From contig OX442314.1 in NCBI GenBank assembly GCA_949358305.1, positions 24,731,060-24,795,059 of the forward strand: a stretch of 64,000 bases of DNA. Reading direction: 5' to 3'. This document shows, one piece after another, positions 35,501 to 43,465 of the stretch. This stretch comes from Strigamia acuminata. Lineage: Eukaryota > Arthropoda > Chilopoda > Geophilomorpha > Linotaeniidae. Position 1 is the stretch's first letter. Each line of letters starts with the position of its first letter. Made by a program: the position numbers and the translations under genes. Under the pieces are notes generated by a model. That model saw only the letters and a list, made by a program, of their open reading frames with translations. It had not been told where the DNA came from and did no database searches.

Positions 35501-37509
35501 AACTCACCTCGAGCGTTAGAATTACAATTTGGCAACGCAACCTTAAACGACACACAAAAAAATCCTACATGGCACAGTATAAAATTCGCATCAGATGCAA
35601 ATGAACTCATCTAGAGTCTGAACTAAGAAAGAGTGGAAAAAGGGAACGGAAAAAAAAAATCACGACGTCTCATTTCCACCAACACCAATCACGAAAATGG
35701 ACCGAGAAACATGAATGAAAAATTCCCCTCCCCCGTAACTGAATTTCAATTTGGGAGGTCTTAATTTCAAAACGATTACGCCAAATTAAAAGAGCTCCTA
35801 TTCAACCAACTGTAATTTAAATTGTCGAATTCGCTTAGTTAGAACTTCCATAGCAAAACGGCAAAATTTAATTAGTTCCACTAAGTGATTTGTTTTTCCT
35901 CTTTCAGTCTTTTCGAATAATTTAATCAAATCTGTTTGCGTCTTCTTAGTTGCCGATAAGGTCAAGCGGAGCAGTGGTCACCGGTCAGCGAAAAAATTCG
36001 CAACCAAAAGGGGTAAAATATTGCGATAAATCGTCAGAAATAATGGGAATTACTGCATGATAGCATTGAAAGTGCTGGAGTTCAGCAGCGAAGCCCTCCT
36101 GAACCGTTTCCCATCAGGCGGTTCTGCCTCTTGACCCCATTAGTGGTCGAGAACACCGACAAAAAGTTGCTGCCGACAAAAAAAGTTTGGAAAACTTTCA
36201 AAAGTGGTGTGTCGTCCATTAGCGGTTGCCTGGGGTCCGGAATATAGGGTTGGGGAGGGGTTAGGGAGTTCCAAAACAATGCTAAGGCCCCTTGGAAGTG
36301 TTTTTACATTTTTTATATATCCGGCAATTTTCTCTCAAAAAAACTTTCTTTAATTTTTAAACCTTCAATACCTGGGGGTCCCAATTGGGCTTGTTGCCAC
36401 CACTGTCTATAATTTCTAGTCCCAACAACGTCTATCAAATAGTAAAAATAAATAACGGTCCGAAAATGCACGTTTTCTACATTATTGCGTATCTTTCCGC
36501 ATGAAATGTAAGATTTCATTTACTCTTCTGTATTCATTCCCTCCTCAAGCGGCACAAATTCTAGTTGATCCGAGAACAGCATTCAATTCTTTGTTAACAA
36601 ATGTGGTGATGATCCAAAGAAAACAAGATTTCTCTAGACGGCGCCGCTGAAAGTTACGTTAAAAACTCGAAAAAAAAAAGAATTTAAATAAAAAAAAATA
36701 TATAAAAAAAAAAAAAAAAAAAAAAAATCTCTTTAAAAATACCATTAAATTTCGACTTAGTGCATACTATTTCATTGTACAGCTATACAAGATAAAAAAA
36801 AAAAAATAAAGAATCGAGAAAATGGAAACAGTAAGATTGAAAAAAAGAAAGAAAAAAAACGCGTAACTTTATTTTTTGTTGTATTTTCTTAGAAATGTTC
36901 ATTCGCCCGAGTTCAATTTGTTGTTCCATTTTAAAACGCGAAATGCTTGCAGTCCCGTGTTGTGTGAAATACATAGTCTTGATAAAAAGAGATTTATATC
37001 GGGGTTGGGGCTTTGTTCGGGCTGCTCAATTTACCCCATTTTATCTGGTCGGTGCAAAGAATGCGGTGTAATTTTCTCAACTCCCTGTTGCGCACTTACA
37101 ACCTGATGGATCGTTCGGTCCGTGCAAATTTACCGATCTTTGCGACGGATCTCGCCCATCACGACTCTTTTTATCAATTACACAACTGATGTTGCCAACA
37201 ACTATTTCCCCATAATTTCAACCCCCTAATTTACGCTCCTTCGCATCGATCCGACCACCACACACCGCACACCCTCATCTTTAACCCAAAAAATAAAAAA
37301 AATAAAAAAAATTAAATTTCAAAATCCATTTTGATTAATATTTAAATTTCAAAAATCGAAACAAATTCTGTCAGTTCTAAGATCCGAGAGAAGATTGTGT
37401 GTTTACCTTTGCGTGCACAGGTGGCAAGCGGTATCACCAATGTGCAAAGCGCCAAAGCGAGCACGAATCGGACGAGCTGCGATATGGGAAAGGCCGAGTA
37501 ACGACACAT
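9035..37509 (-). CDS. five-CUB, LDLa single-pass membrane protein (whole gene, 4 exons)
   Basis: Joining the four exons gives 2571 nt, or 856 residues plus TGA. Residues 1-32 form a signal peptide. CUB 1 spans about 41-160 (Cys 41, 67, 100, 126), CUB 2 200-323 (with a PGYPGIYP motif), CUB 3 341-473, CUB 4 486-600 and CUB 5 628-754. The LDLa module with six cysteines is 773-809, the membrane helix about 816-839 and the basic tail 840-856. Several N-glycosylation sequons fit an extracellular role. CUB/LDLa membrane proteins of this layout (nematode LEV-10, Neto family) act as receptor partners or clustering factors at synapses; that role is inferred by analogy only. The 17-residue tail is unusually short. 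The second intron is about 20 kb and carries a Gypsy-type retrotransposon in antisense. The start ATG has an in-frame TGA two codons upstream. Confidence 0.9.
11149..14036 (-). other. intron 3 of the CUB gene
   Basis: A 2888-bp phase-1 intron, donor CAG/GTGATG and acceptor TTTACAG. The contents are AT-rich, with an A-run/T-run palindrome near 12524-12551 and no recognisable gene. Confidence 0.85.
14037..14239 (-). CDS. CUB gene exon 3 (second half of CUB 1)
   Basis: 203 nt, residues 85-152 plus one base. The acceptor is a pyrimidine tract ending TTTCTCAG and the donor is TCTCAG/GTGATG. It contains Cys 100 and Cys 126 of CUB 1, a GYVQIIDGF motif typical of the CUB calcium-binding edge, and an NAT sequon. 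Phase 2 in and phase 1 out match the neighbouring exons exactly. Confidence 0.92.
14544..14567. repeat. poly-T tract
   Basis: About 24 consecutive T in intron 2. Confidence 0.9.
14993..15280. repeat. about 30-bp minisatellite array
   Basis: About nine diverged copies of a unit built on CTAAAATGTCTAAAAATTAA followed by a T-run and GTGA. Unit length varies by a base or two. The flanks (TTTTTTCACTCAAAAA on the left, AAAGTGCATTTTTTGACCCGG on the right, the latter ending near 15346) resemble those of the 5.6-kb array. Confidence 0.88.
16717..17094. mobile_element. family D TIR element, copy 1
   Basis: A 378-bp non-coding element in intron 2. The right end, read inward, is AAGCTAGGTTCACACTTGTG; the left end is a diverged version of it. 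Flanking TA dinucleotides are a probable target duplication. A second copy at 32458-32867 aligns over its whole length. An internal hairpin CTTCAACT/AAGTTGAAG is present. TA duplication is typical of Tc1/mariner-like non-autonomous elements, but no transposase is seen. Confidence 0.8.
17188..17613. mobile_element. family A TIR element with 64-bp perfect TIRs
   Basis: 426 bp, bounded by TA on both sides. The first 64 bp (17188-17251, starting TACTCGAGTTGCAGTC) are an exact reverse complement of the last 64 bp (17550-17613). The interior is AT-rich and non-coding. The left half of a second copy lies at 59039-59172, cut by the BEL/Pao element. TA duplication suggests mobilisation by a Tc1/mariner-type transposase. 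Confidence 0.9.
19325..19397. repeat. inverted repeat GCATTCAATAATAA
   Basis: A 14-bp arm and its exact reverse complement (TTATTATTGAATGC) flank about 40 bp that includes CACGAGAATCTCGTG. It is followed by a GC-rich pocket with repeated CGCGGTAC motifs (19410-19505). Confidence 0.7.
19591..19688. repeat. long imperfect hairpin
   Basis: Two AT-rich arms of about 45 bp (ACATCAATAAGTTATAAAAT... and its near reverse complement) are separated by a 6-7 base loop. Immediately to the left, GATGTTTACACTC and GTGAGTACAAACATC form a second smaller hairpin. It is possibly the core of a foldback-type element; ends are not resolved. Confidence 0.7.
22332..22371 (+). other. G-run cluster, quadruplex-forming candidate
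   Basis: Runs of six, four and eleven or more G separated by short TTAAA and TGT linkers lie within about 40 bp on the plus strand. Further G-runs follow at 22497-22545. The pattern fits the textbook G-quadruplex rule. It lies in intron 2 of the minus-strand gene, so the G-rich strand is the template strand. Confidence 0.6.
24179..24774. repeat. about 31-bp minisatellite array
   Basis: Some 19 diverged units built on AAATCTATGAAAATCCTTGC followed by AAAATCCCTT. It ends about 45 bp before the Gypsy-type insertion. One frame stays open by periodicity and gives a repetitive KIL/KSMKI peptide, which I do not regard as a gene. Confidence 0.93.
24822..25006 (+). repeat. left LTR of the Gypsy-type element
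   Basis: 185 bp, starting TGGAGTGTTCCGACTCC and ending ACACATTA. It is identical to the right LTR except for A versus G in the GCGCCC(A/G)CTAAC segment. It does not end in the usual CA. Confidence 0.92.
25007..25018 (+). other. candidate primer-binding site
   Basis: TTGGCGACGAGG lies immediately after the left LTR. Sequences of the TGGCGACGAGG type follow the LTR in many animal Gypsy elements. The tRNA was not identified. Confidence 0.55.
25184..27115 (+). CDS. Gag-protease ORF fused to a Pol C-terminal tail
   Basis: A 643-residue continuous ORF starting at the first ATG after the left LTR. Residues 1 to about 200 resemble a Gypsy Gag capsid region. Two CCHC zinc knuckles follow (Cys 225, 228, His 233, Cys 238; and Cys 245, 248, His 253, Cys 258). 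A retropepsin has its catalytic DTGAG at 321-325 and an LLGRDW motif at 389-394. Residues about 500-525 resemble the linker that normally leads into reverse transcriptase. From about 535 the protein becomes a proline-rich stretch ending in a basic segment like the C-terminus of Gypsy integrases. All Pol catalytic cores are missing while the frame is preserved. It would allow particle assembly and processing but not reverse transcription. Its GC content is higher than the host intron. Confidence 0.9.
   Translation: MPLSGTPEKYNPQDDWATYVLQMSCVFACNKVVDDADKVNTLLSCVGMATFAKIVDLTRPKDPTTMKYKEIVDLMEKHQKPKPIAQGEIVRFRNRKRNKGETVSDFAAALHSLTKYCNFGENQDDEMRNQFIVGLNMRQVQETLYLQKDLTFAKALEAATSAEIAGADVSSFVDAPSTIHQINEPGNSSKSSFHSQKNGRRPSRGSGGQHHQSDHTKSQHETKKCKHCGRSGHRQDECRFRTAKCHGCGVEGHIKPVCRASKSSTSAHHTTVSALRKLTFYTVRTRKPKTPIAVNEVSIRPTKPLVLELRIAQTLLWMEIDTGAGATIISRAMHNKYFSQFQIQPLSTEFSSYDGHSLPMTGVCIVPVTYDGKTRELPLCVAEHGQVPLLGRDWMDEFGLLHAAGAAFRPVIYHAAAGVPPKFARKRATRQQAAGPNNLELAASIAPTREGEVLTAPQDDPSPPSTVAAPAYRLAPPVAAAAKDAAPQCSASAADRETLRTILDKHKHVSRDEIGRCNVAPPALEKELHNRTVISPSRSIEGDERHSGPFVVPQNSTEIPPIVQAQPQLAAPDQPQPNMPIPIPNSPPRFPIPLLPPLPPSPPALQSLPQLPAQAARIVRPARKRKPTRFYGFPVNLNYGLSL
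27227..27236 (+). other. candidate polypurine tract
   Basis: AAGGGGATGA directly precedes the right LTR, the expected position for plus-strand DNA priming. Confidence 0.6.
27237..27421 (+). repeat. right LTR of the Gypsy-type element
   Basis: 185 bp, one mismatch to the left LTR, followed by the CCTTG target duplication. Confidence 0.92.
28068..28157. repeat. degraded inverted repeat related to 34.1 kb
   Basis: TTCTGCGGACAAATGGCGG and, about 35 bp on, a near reverse complement containing GACCGCAGAAAAACGTCG. A similar stretch (TTTGCGGGCAAATGGCGG with AAAATGACG) occurs near 34117-34150. This suggests fragments of a shared repeat family. Confidence 0.45.
28573..29017. mobile_element. family B TIR element, copy 1 (interrupted)
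   Basis: 445 bp beginning TACCGTATTTTACCG and ending in its near reverse complement CGATAAAATACGGTA; the inner TIR includes AAGAGTCGC / GCGGCTCTT. Compared with copies 2 and 3 it has about 185 extra bases at roughly 28792-28977 within GACAGTTTT/GAATAAGAG, an insertion of unknown kind. It is non-coding. Confidence 0.8.
30770..30993. mobile_element. family F fragment with local minisatellite
   Basis: The right portion matches the right end of the 54-kb family F element (AACAACACTGCCCACA and TTTTTTTGAGACACCCT). The left portion is a short array of a 20-22 bp unit containing GAGATTTTGCTACATTTTG, expanded relative to the equivalent spot in the 54-kb copy. The left TIR is missing. Confidence 0.65.
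32458..32867. mobile_element. family D TIR element, copy 2
   Basis: 410 bp. Ends are AAGCTAGGTTCGCACTTGTG and the near reverse complement, flanked by TA. It aligns with copy 1 over the full length, apart from small indels. Confidence 0.85.
34196..34258. repeat. about 60-bp dispersed repeat, copy 1
   Basis: Shares CAGGTCTCGGG(C/T)TAGACC and AGGTCAAGCCCTCC with 56278-56340. Ends are not defined. It lies in intron 2 just downstream of CUB exon 2. Confidence 0.6.
34376..34526 (-). CDS. CUB gene exon 2 (first half of CUB 1)
   Basis: 151 nt, residues 35-84 plus two bases. The acceptor TCTGTTTCAG and donor GTCAG/GTAATT are both good matches to consensus. It contains Cys 41 and Cys 67 of CUB 1 and an NKT sequon. 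The phase joins exon 1 (one base in) and exon 3 (two bases out). Confidence 0.9.
35190..35243. repeat. (ATA)n microsatellite and poly-A
   Basis: About seven ATA units, a short spacer and about 24 A. Simple repeat. Confidence 0.9.
36662..36727. repeat. A-rich low-complexity tract
   Basis: Runs of A interrupted by G and T, ending in about 24 consecutive A. Confidence 0.85.
37407..37509 (-). CDS. CUB gene exon 1 (signal peptide)
   Basis: 103 coding nt. The ATG at 37509 opens a 34-codon segment whose core (residues 12-31) is strongly hydrophobic and ends LATCA, a standard signal-peptidase context. An in-frame TGA lies at 37515-37513, so coding cannot extend further upstream without another exon. 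The donor AAAG/GTAAAC leaves one base, completed by exon 2 to give Ala 35. Upstream non-coding exons are possible but not visible. Confidence 0.85.
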
Positions 37510-39979
37510 GATTCACGTGCATCGAGCCGCACTCCCAAGCACCCATCATCCAACGGGGAGTCACATCGTGGTCCTATCTGGTATCACACGTCCTCATCGT
37601 CACCGATCACGAACCCACACACACCTTCGATCGACACCGTCTCGAGTCCGATGTAACTCGCGCATCACACGCAGACTCCAACACCAACGCCACTCTGGCG
37701 GCTTCGGATGGAATTATCGACGTGTGTCCTCCTTAAAAAAATCGGAAAAATAAAATAAAAAAAAAAGATAAAAGTAACGAATTTAATTGTGGTAAGAGAA
37801 AAAGTTGTGACGGAAACACGGCGAGCGATCGAAGTTCTTTTAATCGTGGAAAATAAATGCTAAAGTCCGTTTTTTTATTAAGTCGCGTCGTTGTTGTATA
37901 ATTCGATGTGTAAATTATACGGCGGCGTAACTGTCTAGGATAATCACGGGCTGCGCAGAAAGCATTTTTACACGTTTTATATTTTTCTGGGAGGAAAAAA
38001 ACATCCGTTGGAATTGCAAAACTGCAAATAAAGGCGATTTGTAAAGGGTTAAAGCACCGTTTCAGGAACCCAATACAAACGAATTGTCTCCGCGTGCAGG
38101 CCAAATCAATGGTACATGCAGAAAAGCCGAACTAATAGTTAAGCTGGAGAACCTAAGGGGCAGAAAATTGCAAGTCCAATATCTCGCAGACTTTTCAATA
38201 AAATGGAACCAATTTAAAAAAATAAATGGAAAAAATAAATAAAAATAAAAGAAAAACTTAATCTAATTCTACTAAAATAAAAGTAAACCGGTTCGAGAGA
38301 GTTACGTGTTAACAAAGTATAAAAGAGTGGTTGCTTTTAAGTCGTTGTTTTCAAACTGGAAATTCAATCAGACTAGCAAGACTGTAGTAACGAGATTAGG
38401 AATTTGCTGGGCAACAACACTTTTCTACAATTAGAGAATACGCAATTCGACTTATAATGCAATTTCCATTTGTTTTCAACGATTCACTTTCAATGCCAAA
38501 TGAAATTACCTTGATGGCCACACAAAGGTAAAGTACTACCACGGACGTGTGAAATGAAAAATAAAACTGAATAAAATTAAAATATTTTTAAAAAAAATTT
38601 TCCCTTCTCTATTATTTTTATTATTATACAATATGGAAGAAACACAAGCTTGCAGGTGAAGCATCCACAACCAAAAAACGTGACAGAAGTGCATCATCCC
38701 ATACAATTAAAAAATATATTGCAATTAAGTGCATTAAATTTTATAAAATTTAATAAAACGTGTTCTAAAATGCAATATTGTAAGAAAATTGTAAATGCAT
38801 TGTCAAAACTTCAGCTACAAACAGACACAAAAGCGAAATAATCTCACCCAGATTCATTTACACGAAAAAAACGATAGAAACAGAAACTTTAACCCGACAT
38901 TATTGTTATTTTAATTTTTTTTATCAACGACTCCATCTTTTCTCGTCGTAAATTTCACGATCCAACTGAAATTCAAGGCGCGCTCTCCTCATATTTCACA
39001 AAATTCAGTGTCCATGCAAAGCGATAACTTAATAGAAGCGCAAGACAATTTGTTTAACCCGAAGAAGTGTTGTTCCTAATGTAAATCCAGATACTTAAAA
39101 GTTAAATCATTCCCTGAGACCGCAGTTAAAAGTAAGCGGCAAACATGTGCGTGACAATTCGATATTTCTATCAAGCCAATTTATTCATTGCTTCTTAAAG
39201 AAGAAACTCGAATGGAGGAGTCAAGATGAGTTAAAGGCGACTCGGTTCGATAATATTTGCATGCACGAGCAAGAAAACGAGATCGATTAAAAACAGCAGC
39301 AGAGCAACGGCATCTGCTGCAACTGCACTCGATGATTTCGCCTCTTCACAGGAGACTCTTATAATGGGATTTGGCCTTCCGGAAAAACCATTTTCTCTCG
39401 ATCAACACGCACAGGGCACTCGTTCTGCTTCCCCTTCCCCTCTTCAGCCGCTTAAATATGCATAAGAATGTCGCCCATCGTCATCCGTACTACATTACTG
39501 TAGGGAAACCTTTTCACGTCTGCAGAAATGTGATTTCCACGCTGACAGATAAGAAACAACTTGTGCGAATTTATTTCGAATCAAATACCACTTTTTAAAT
39601 GCAGCTATAACCAAATTTCCTCCTGGGATAACGTAAGGGGCTTTGGCTCTAGGCACCTCTTGCTACTCACTTTTTCATAATAAATTCCGAACATTTTATA
39701 TTCCAAAGTCGTTATAGGGCTTAATAAGGATAAAAAATGCAGAAGTTGAGAAATGATGGAGAAAAAAAAAATTGTTTCTTTATAACTTTTTGCATTCATG
39801 TTTTAATGAATCAGATTATAGAAATAAAATGGCCGGCCATCGTTACGACGATATAATCATCAATTTACGTAAAAATTAACAAAGTTTAACATCTTCGAAG
39901 TAATTAGTCTCAATTTTGACAATAGGCGTCATTCTGATGATTTAATTTACATGATTATAATATTTTTTTTGCTTCAATG

Positions 39980-40000
39980 CCCCCCCCCCCAACCCCTCCC
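39980..40000. other. C-run (minus-strand G-run)
   Basis: Eleven C followed by AACCCCTCCC. It gives four G-runs on the minus strand, counting within the long run, so it is a weak quadruplex candidate. Confidence 0.4.
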
Positions 40001-40208
40001 GAAATTATTTTTTTTTAAAGGAATCGAAAAAAGTTTTTAAAAAGTTAAAAAATCAATTTTTTCTTATGAAAGCACTTCCACTTCAAACACACCCAACAAA
40101 ACATGTTTAAAACATCTTTGTGGTTGAAGTTGGTTTCATCACCAAGATATACAGCCAGAAAGTTCTAGAATAAGATTATATGTAACAAATATATTGATGT
40201 ATACATAC

Positions 40209-40233
40209 AATACACACACACATATATATATAT
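40209..40233. repeat. (CA)n(TA)n microsatellite
   Basis: Alternating CA followed by TA dinucleotides. Confidence 0.88.
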
Positions 40234-40749
40234 CCCATATAAAATAATTATATTGCGAGTTCCAACAACAAAACAGAGTCAGAACAGATAAAAAGAAATT
40301 GTTTCTGTAGAAACAAACAACAGAACACGATCAAGTAAAAAAAAATATAAAAAGTTGGCTACTTTTTCATGATAAACTAATCTGGCGCACGGCAACCAGT
40401 CAAAGCACATGCTAGAAATGTAAAACAGATACAGATGGCTGTGAGTACATCAGTTATTGTCAGTAAGAATTATTGCTTAGCATAACTGTTATTATCCCCC
40501 GCACCAGAAGAGTGGGTGTGACAAGACAAAGAAAAACCAGATTACAAAGAATAAACTCAGTGACAAGTTACCATTTAAAAATTGACCAATAGGAAGTGCG
40601 AAAACTTACTAAAATGCGCGTAGACACGAATAGGTCAACTTATAATTCTTTTTTATGTGGAGCATTCTGACTGAAAAGAATTTATAACTTATATCTTTAA
40701 GTTATAAGTTACAGAATGTACAAAAAGTGCAATCGCCAAACATCTATTG

Positions 40750-41174
40750 CAGCGTTTCTCAAACTATAAGAGGGCGAGTTGATTTTTGGTGGGGTGCAAA
40801 GGTGTTCAATCATTTTGGCGCCCAAATTTTTGGTTCTCAATTCAATTTTTACCAATTCCAATTCCAACTTACTGCCTGTAATTGGTTGCAATACACCGCA
40901 GGCCAGCAAAAGCTACAAAATCCTCTAAAATCTTCACAAAAACCTTACAAAAATCACTCAAAATTTACAAAAGCCATCCAAAATTCTCCAAAAACCAGCC
41001 AAAACTCCCAAAAATGGAGGTTTGTAGCTATTGAATTTTGTAGAATGGAAAAATAGTAACAACCTATGTCGTAGTTCATTTTGAAAAAATTTAACGCACC
41101 GATGATGAAGTGGGGCGTGAAAGTTTGCCTTTCTTAAAAATGGGTTGCAATGCTAAAAAGTTTGAGAATCCCTG
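40750..41174. mobile_element. hAT-like non-autonomous element
   Basis: 425 bp. The ends are CAGCGTTTCTCAAACT and the reverse complement of CAGGGATTCTCAAACT, matching the CAG-N-GNTTCTCAAACT pattern of hAT superfamily TIRs. They are flanked by near-identical 8-bp duplications (ATCTATTG at 40742-40749, CTCTATTG at 41175-41182), the hallmark length for hAT. The interior is non-coding and includes A-rich quasi-repeats containing ACAAAAATC-type motifs. Confidence 0.88.
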
Positions 41175-41182
41175 CTCTATTG

Positions 41183-42805
41183 TATACAATTTTGATTCTG
41201 TATATGAAATATGGCAAAAACTTGTTCTCCTCAAGTCTGGTTTGGGTGGACTCTGGCAAAAGTGAAGACTGGCACAAAAACACACACTTTCACTGTGACT
41301 TTTTTTTTTTTACTATAACTGGTTTATTTTTACAAAAATGTACAAGATATAGTTTTAAAAAAAAACAATGGTAAGAACTCCCACTGGTGGGAGATAACTA
41401 AATTCAAAGAACTCACAATTTGTCATCAAGATGATGGCCAGATGTGACACACAAACAAGAAATTAATAAAACACAAAATACCATGCATTAAATATATAAG
41501 ATTAATTCACAAAATAAAACTAACCCAAAACCACAATAAAACCAAAAAATATAATAAAACACTTGAGTTTTTACATACAACTTGTTTGCTGCAAGTGCGA
41601 CAACGAAATAGTTACAAATTCAAAATACACATGTATCACAGCAACTGTTAAACATACAGATACGATATAATAACTCAATCTGACATAACTGAAAATAACA
41701 TCAACAGTAATGTCATGTATTATAACTAACGATATATCTAATCTGTTATTTCCATTTTGGCTCCTTCTACCATACGCTCTTTTGTCTTTTATCGTTGGTA
41801 TTCTATCAACATAATCTGACTAGGATTTCTTGGCAACTTCCAAGTTAGCGCATCGATTCTTTAACTCACTTCTAGCTCTTCTCCTAACTCCTGGTTCAAC
41901 ACTTCTCTTCAAATAGGTGATAACACACTGCCTATGTGCCATCACACGCATTACGGTGACATTCTATGGCTGTTCCTCTCTCTTCGAACTGCGCCCTTGT
42001 TTGCCAGAACAATTGATAATTTTCTAATAACACAATAAATCAGCTTCAAAATTTCCCAGCGTATAATATAGAACAATAGAACATCTTAGCAGTGTCGTCA
42101 ACCCTTCTAGTAACCTTCTCAACCTCCACATGCTAAAGAATTGATTGTATGCTCCAAATAAAAATGGAACGACAAAAACATAAATAAACAACAATTCCAA
42201 ACGAACGTTACCCTAAGTCATCCTGAATTACAAGACGAACGAATCAAAAGTAAATACATGTCTCAACTAGGGCACGTATATACATCTACATGATTATTCT
42301 TTAATAATTTTAATGCATATCTTTATTCAATGAGCAAATATAATTTCTATTCAGAAGACAAACTCTTTTGCTGCCTTCGAGGCCAGCTCTGCTTTACTCG
42401 CTGCATTCAAAAAGTCATTTCAAACCTTACCTCGTTTTAAAGTGGATTGCATATAGTTACTTTTTAATTCCAAGCATTTTGCACAGTGTTTGTTGAAACT
42501 GCTAAAACGAACCGAACTGATTCATCTCATTAATTTTTAATTATTGCCTCTATTGGCCGTGGAATCTTGACTTGAAATCGCTACTGCGCATAATGCAATC
42601 ACCGTGAATTAATCTCTACCACTCCAAAGTTGCCATGGTGACAAAATCTCAAAACAAATAAAGAAAATCTTCATCAGAGTGCCACCAAGTTGAATTTGGA
42701 TAAGCTAGAACACTGAAGTTGTTGTTTATGTACGAACTTTCTTCTGAAGTGACTTCTCTAAACAGGATACGACGTTTTTCACATCACAATTCCAAAGAAT
42801 TCAAA
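41183..42805. other. gene-poor stretch
   Basis: AT-rich sequence with only short open frames. No recognised feature. Confidence 0.5.
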
Positions 42806-43465
42806 TTTAACCTCACGAACGATGAACGTACGTAGCGTACGTTCATCGTGACATTAGAGAGTTTGCGGGATGCATTTTTCCCTTACAGTTAAACACTATA
42901 CGGTATAAAAATAGTGTAAGGGAAAAATGATAAATTAAGTTTTTGCGGGCTGCACTTTTCCCTTATCACTACACTATTTCAGCCAACTACAGTTAGTAAT
43001 TTTGGGCCTAAAAATTTAATTTGGGGACGTAAATGTGCAAATTTCTGCATAAAATTCCATTATTATGCCTATAAAGTATGGTTTTGGGCCTAAAATTCAA
43101 TTTTGGGCCTCACGTATCATTCAATCTACATACCTGTGACTGTGAGGTGTTTGATCGGGACAACAAAATAATCGCCATTTGCAATGGGCGGAGCTGACAA
43201 TATAGTGTTCTCAATTCTGATTGGCTGCGCTATATTTTAATTTAGTGTTGAAAACGATACACTAAAGAATTTTCCCTTTTGATATGACACTAAAATAGTG
43301 TAACGTAGAGAAAATGAAAGGGAAAAATGCATCCCGCAAACTCTCTATTCAGACTTCGTTTGTTACATTAAACAAATGTAACAAACGAAAAACCGAAATT
43401 GTAATTGCTGTTAATAATGACAGTTTTGAATAAGAGCCGCGGCTCTTAATCGATAAAATACGGTA
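42806..43465. mobile_element. family B element, copy 3, split by family C
   Basis: Left piece 42806-42855 begins inside the family B consensus (TTAACCTCACGAACGATG), so the left TIR is lost. Right piece 43347-43465 ends CGATAAAATACGGTA as in copy 1. A 14-bp-armed palindrome (ACGATGAACGTACG, loop TAG) lies at 42819-42849. Family C occupies the middle. Confidence 0.8.
42856..43346. mobile_element. family C TIR element nested in family B
   Basis: 491 bp with 29-bp perfect TIRs starting AGAGAGTTTGCGGGATGCAT and ending in the exact reverse complement. It is flanked by ATT on both sides, a probable 3-bp target duplication. Comparison with the other family B copies shows it interrupts an otherwise continuous repeat. 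The interior has further inverted copies of the AAGGGAAAAATG end motif and no ORF. Confidence 0.88.

Larger units (their letters stand above)
34527..37406 (-). other. intron 1 of the CUB gene
   Basis: A 2880-bp phase-1 intron, donor AAAG/GTAAAC. It contains a (TAA)n run with poly-A at 35190-35243 and an A-rich patch at 36662-36727. Several moderately GC-rich patches (34540-34860, 35250-35560) show no recognisable coding. Confidence 0.82.
37510..40741. other. 5' flank of the CUB gene
   Basis: Directly upstream of the minus-strand start. 37510-37730 is relatively CpG-containing and probably holds 5' UTR and promoter, but I saw no clear TATA box or initiator to place a start site. Beyond it the sequence is AT-rich with no supported gene. 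Confidence 0.5.
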
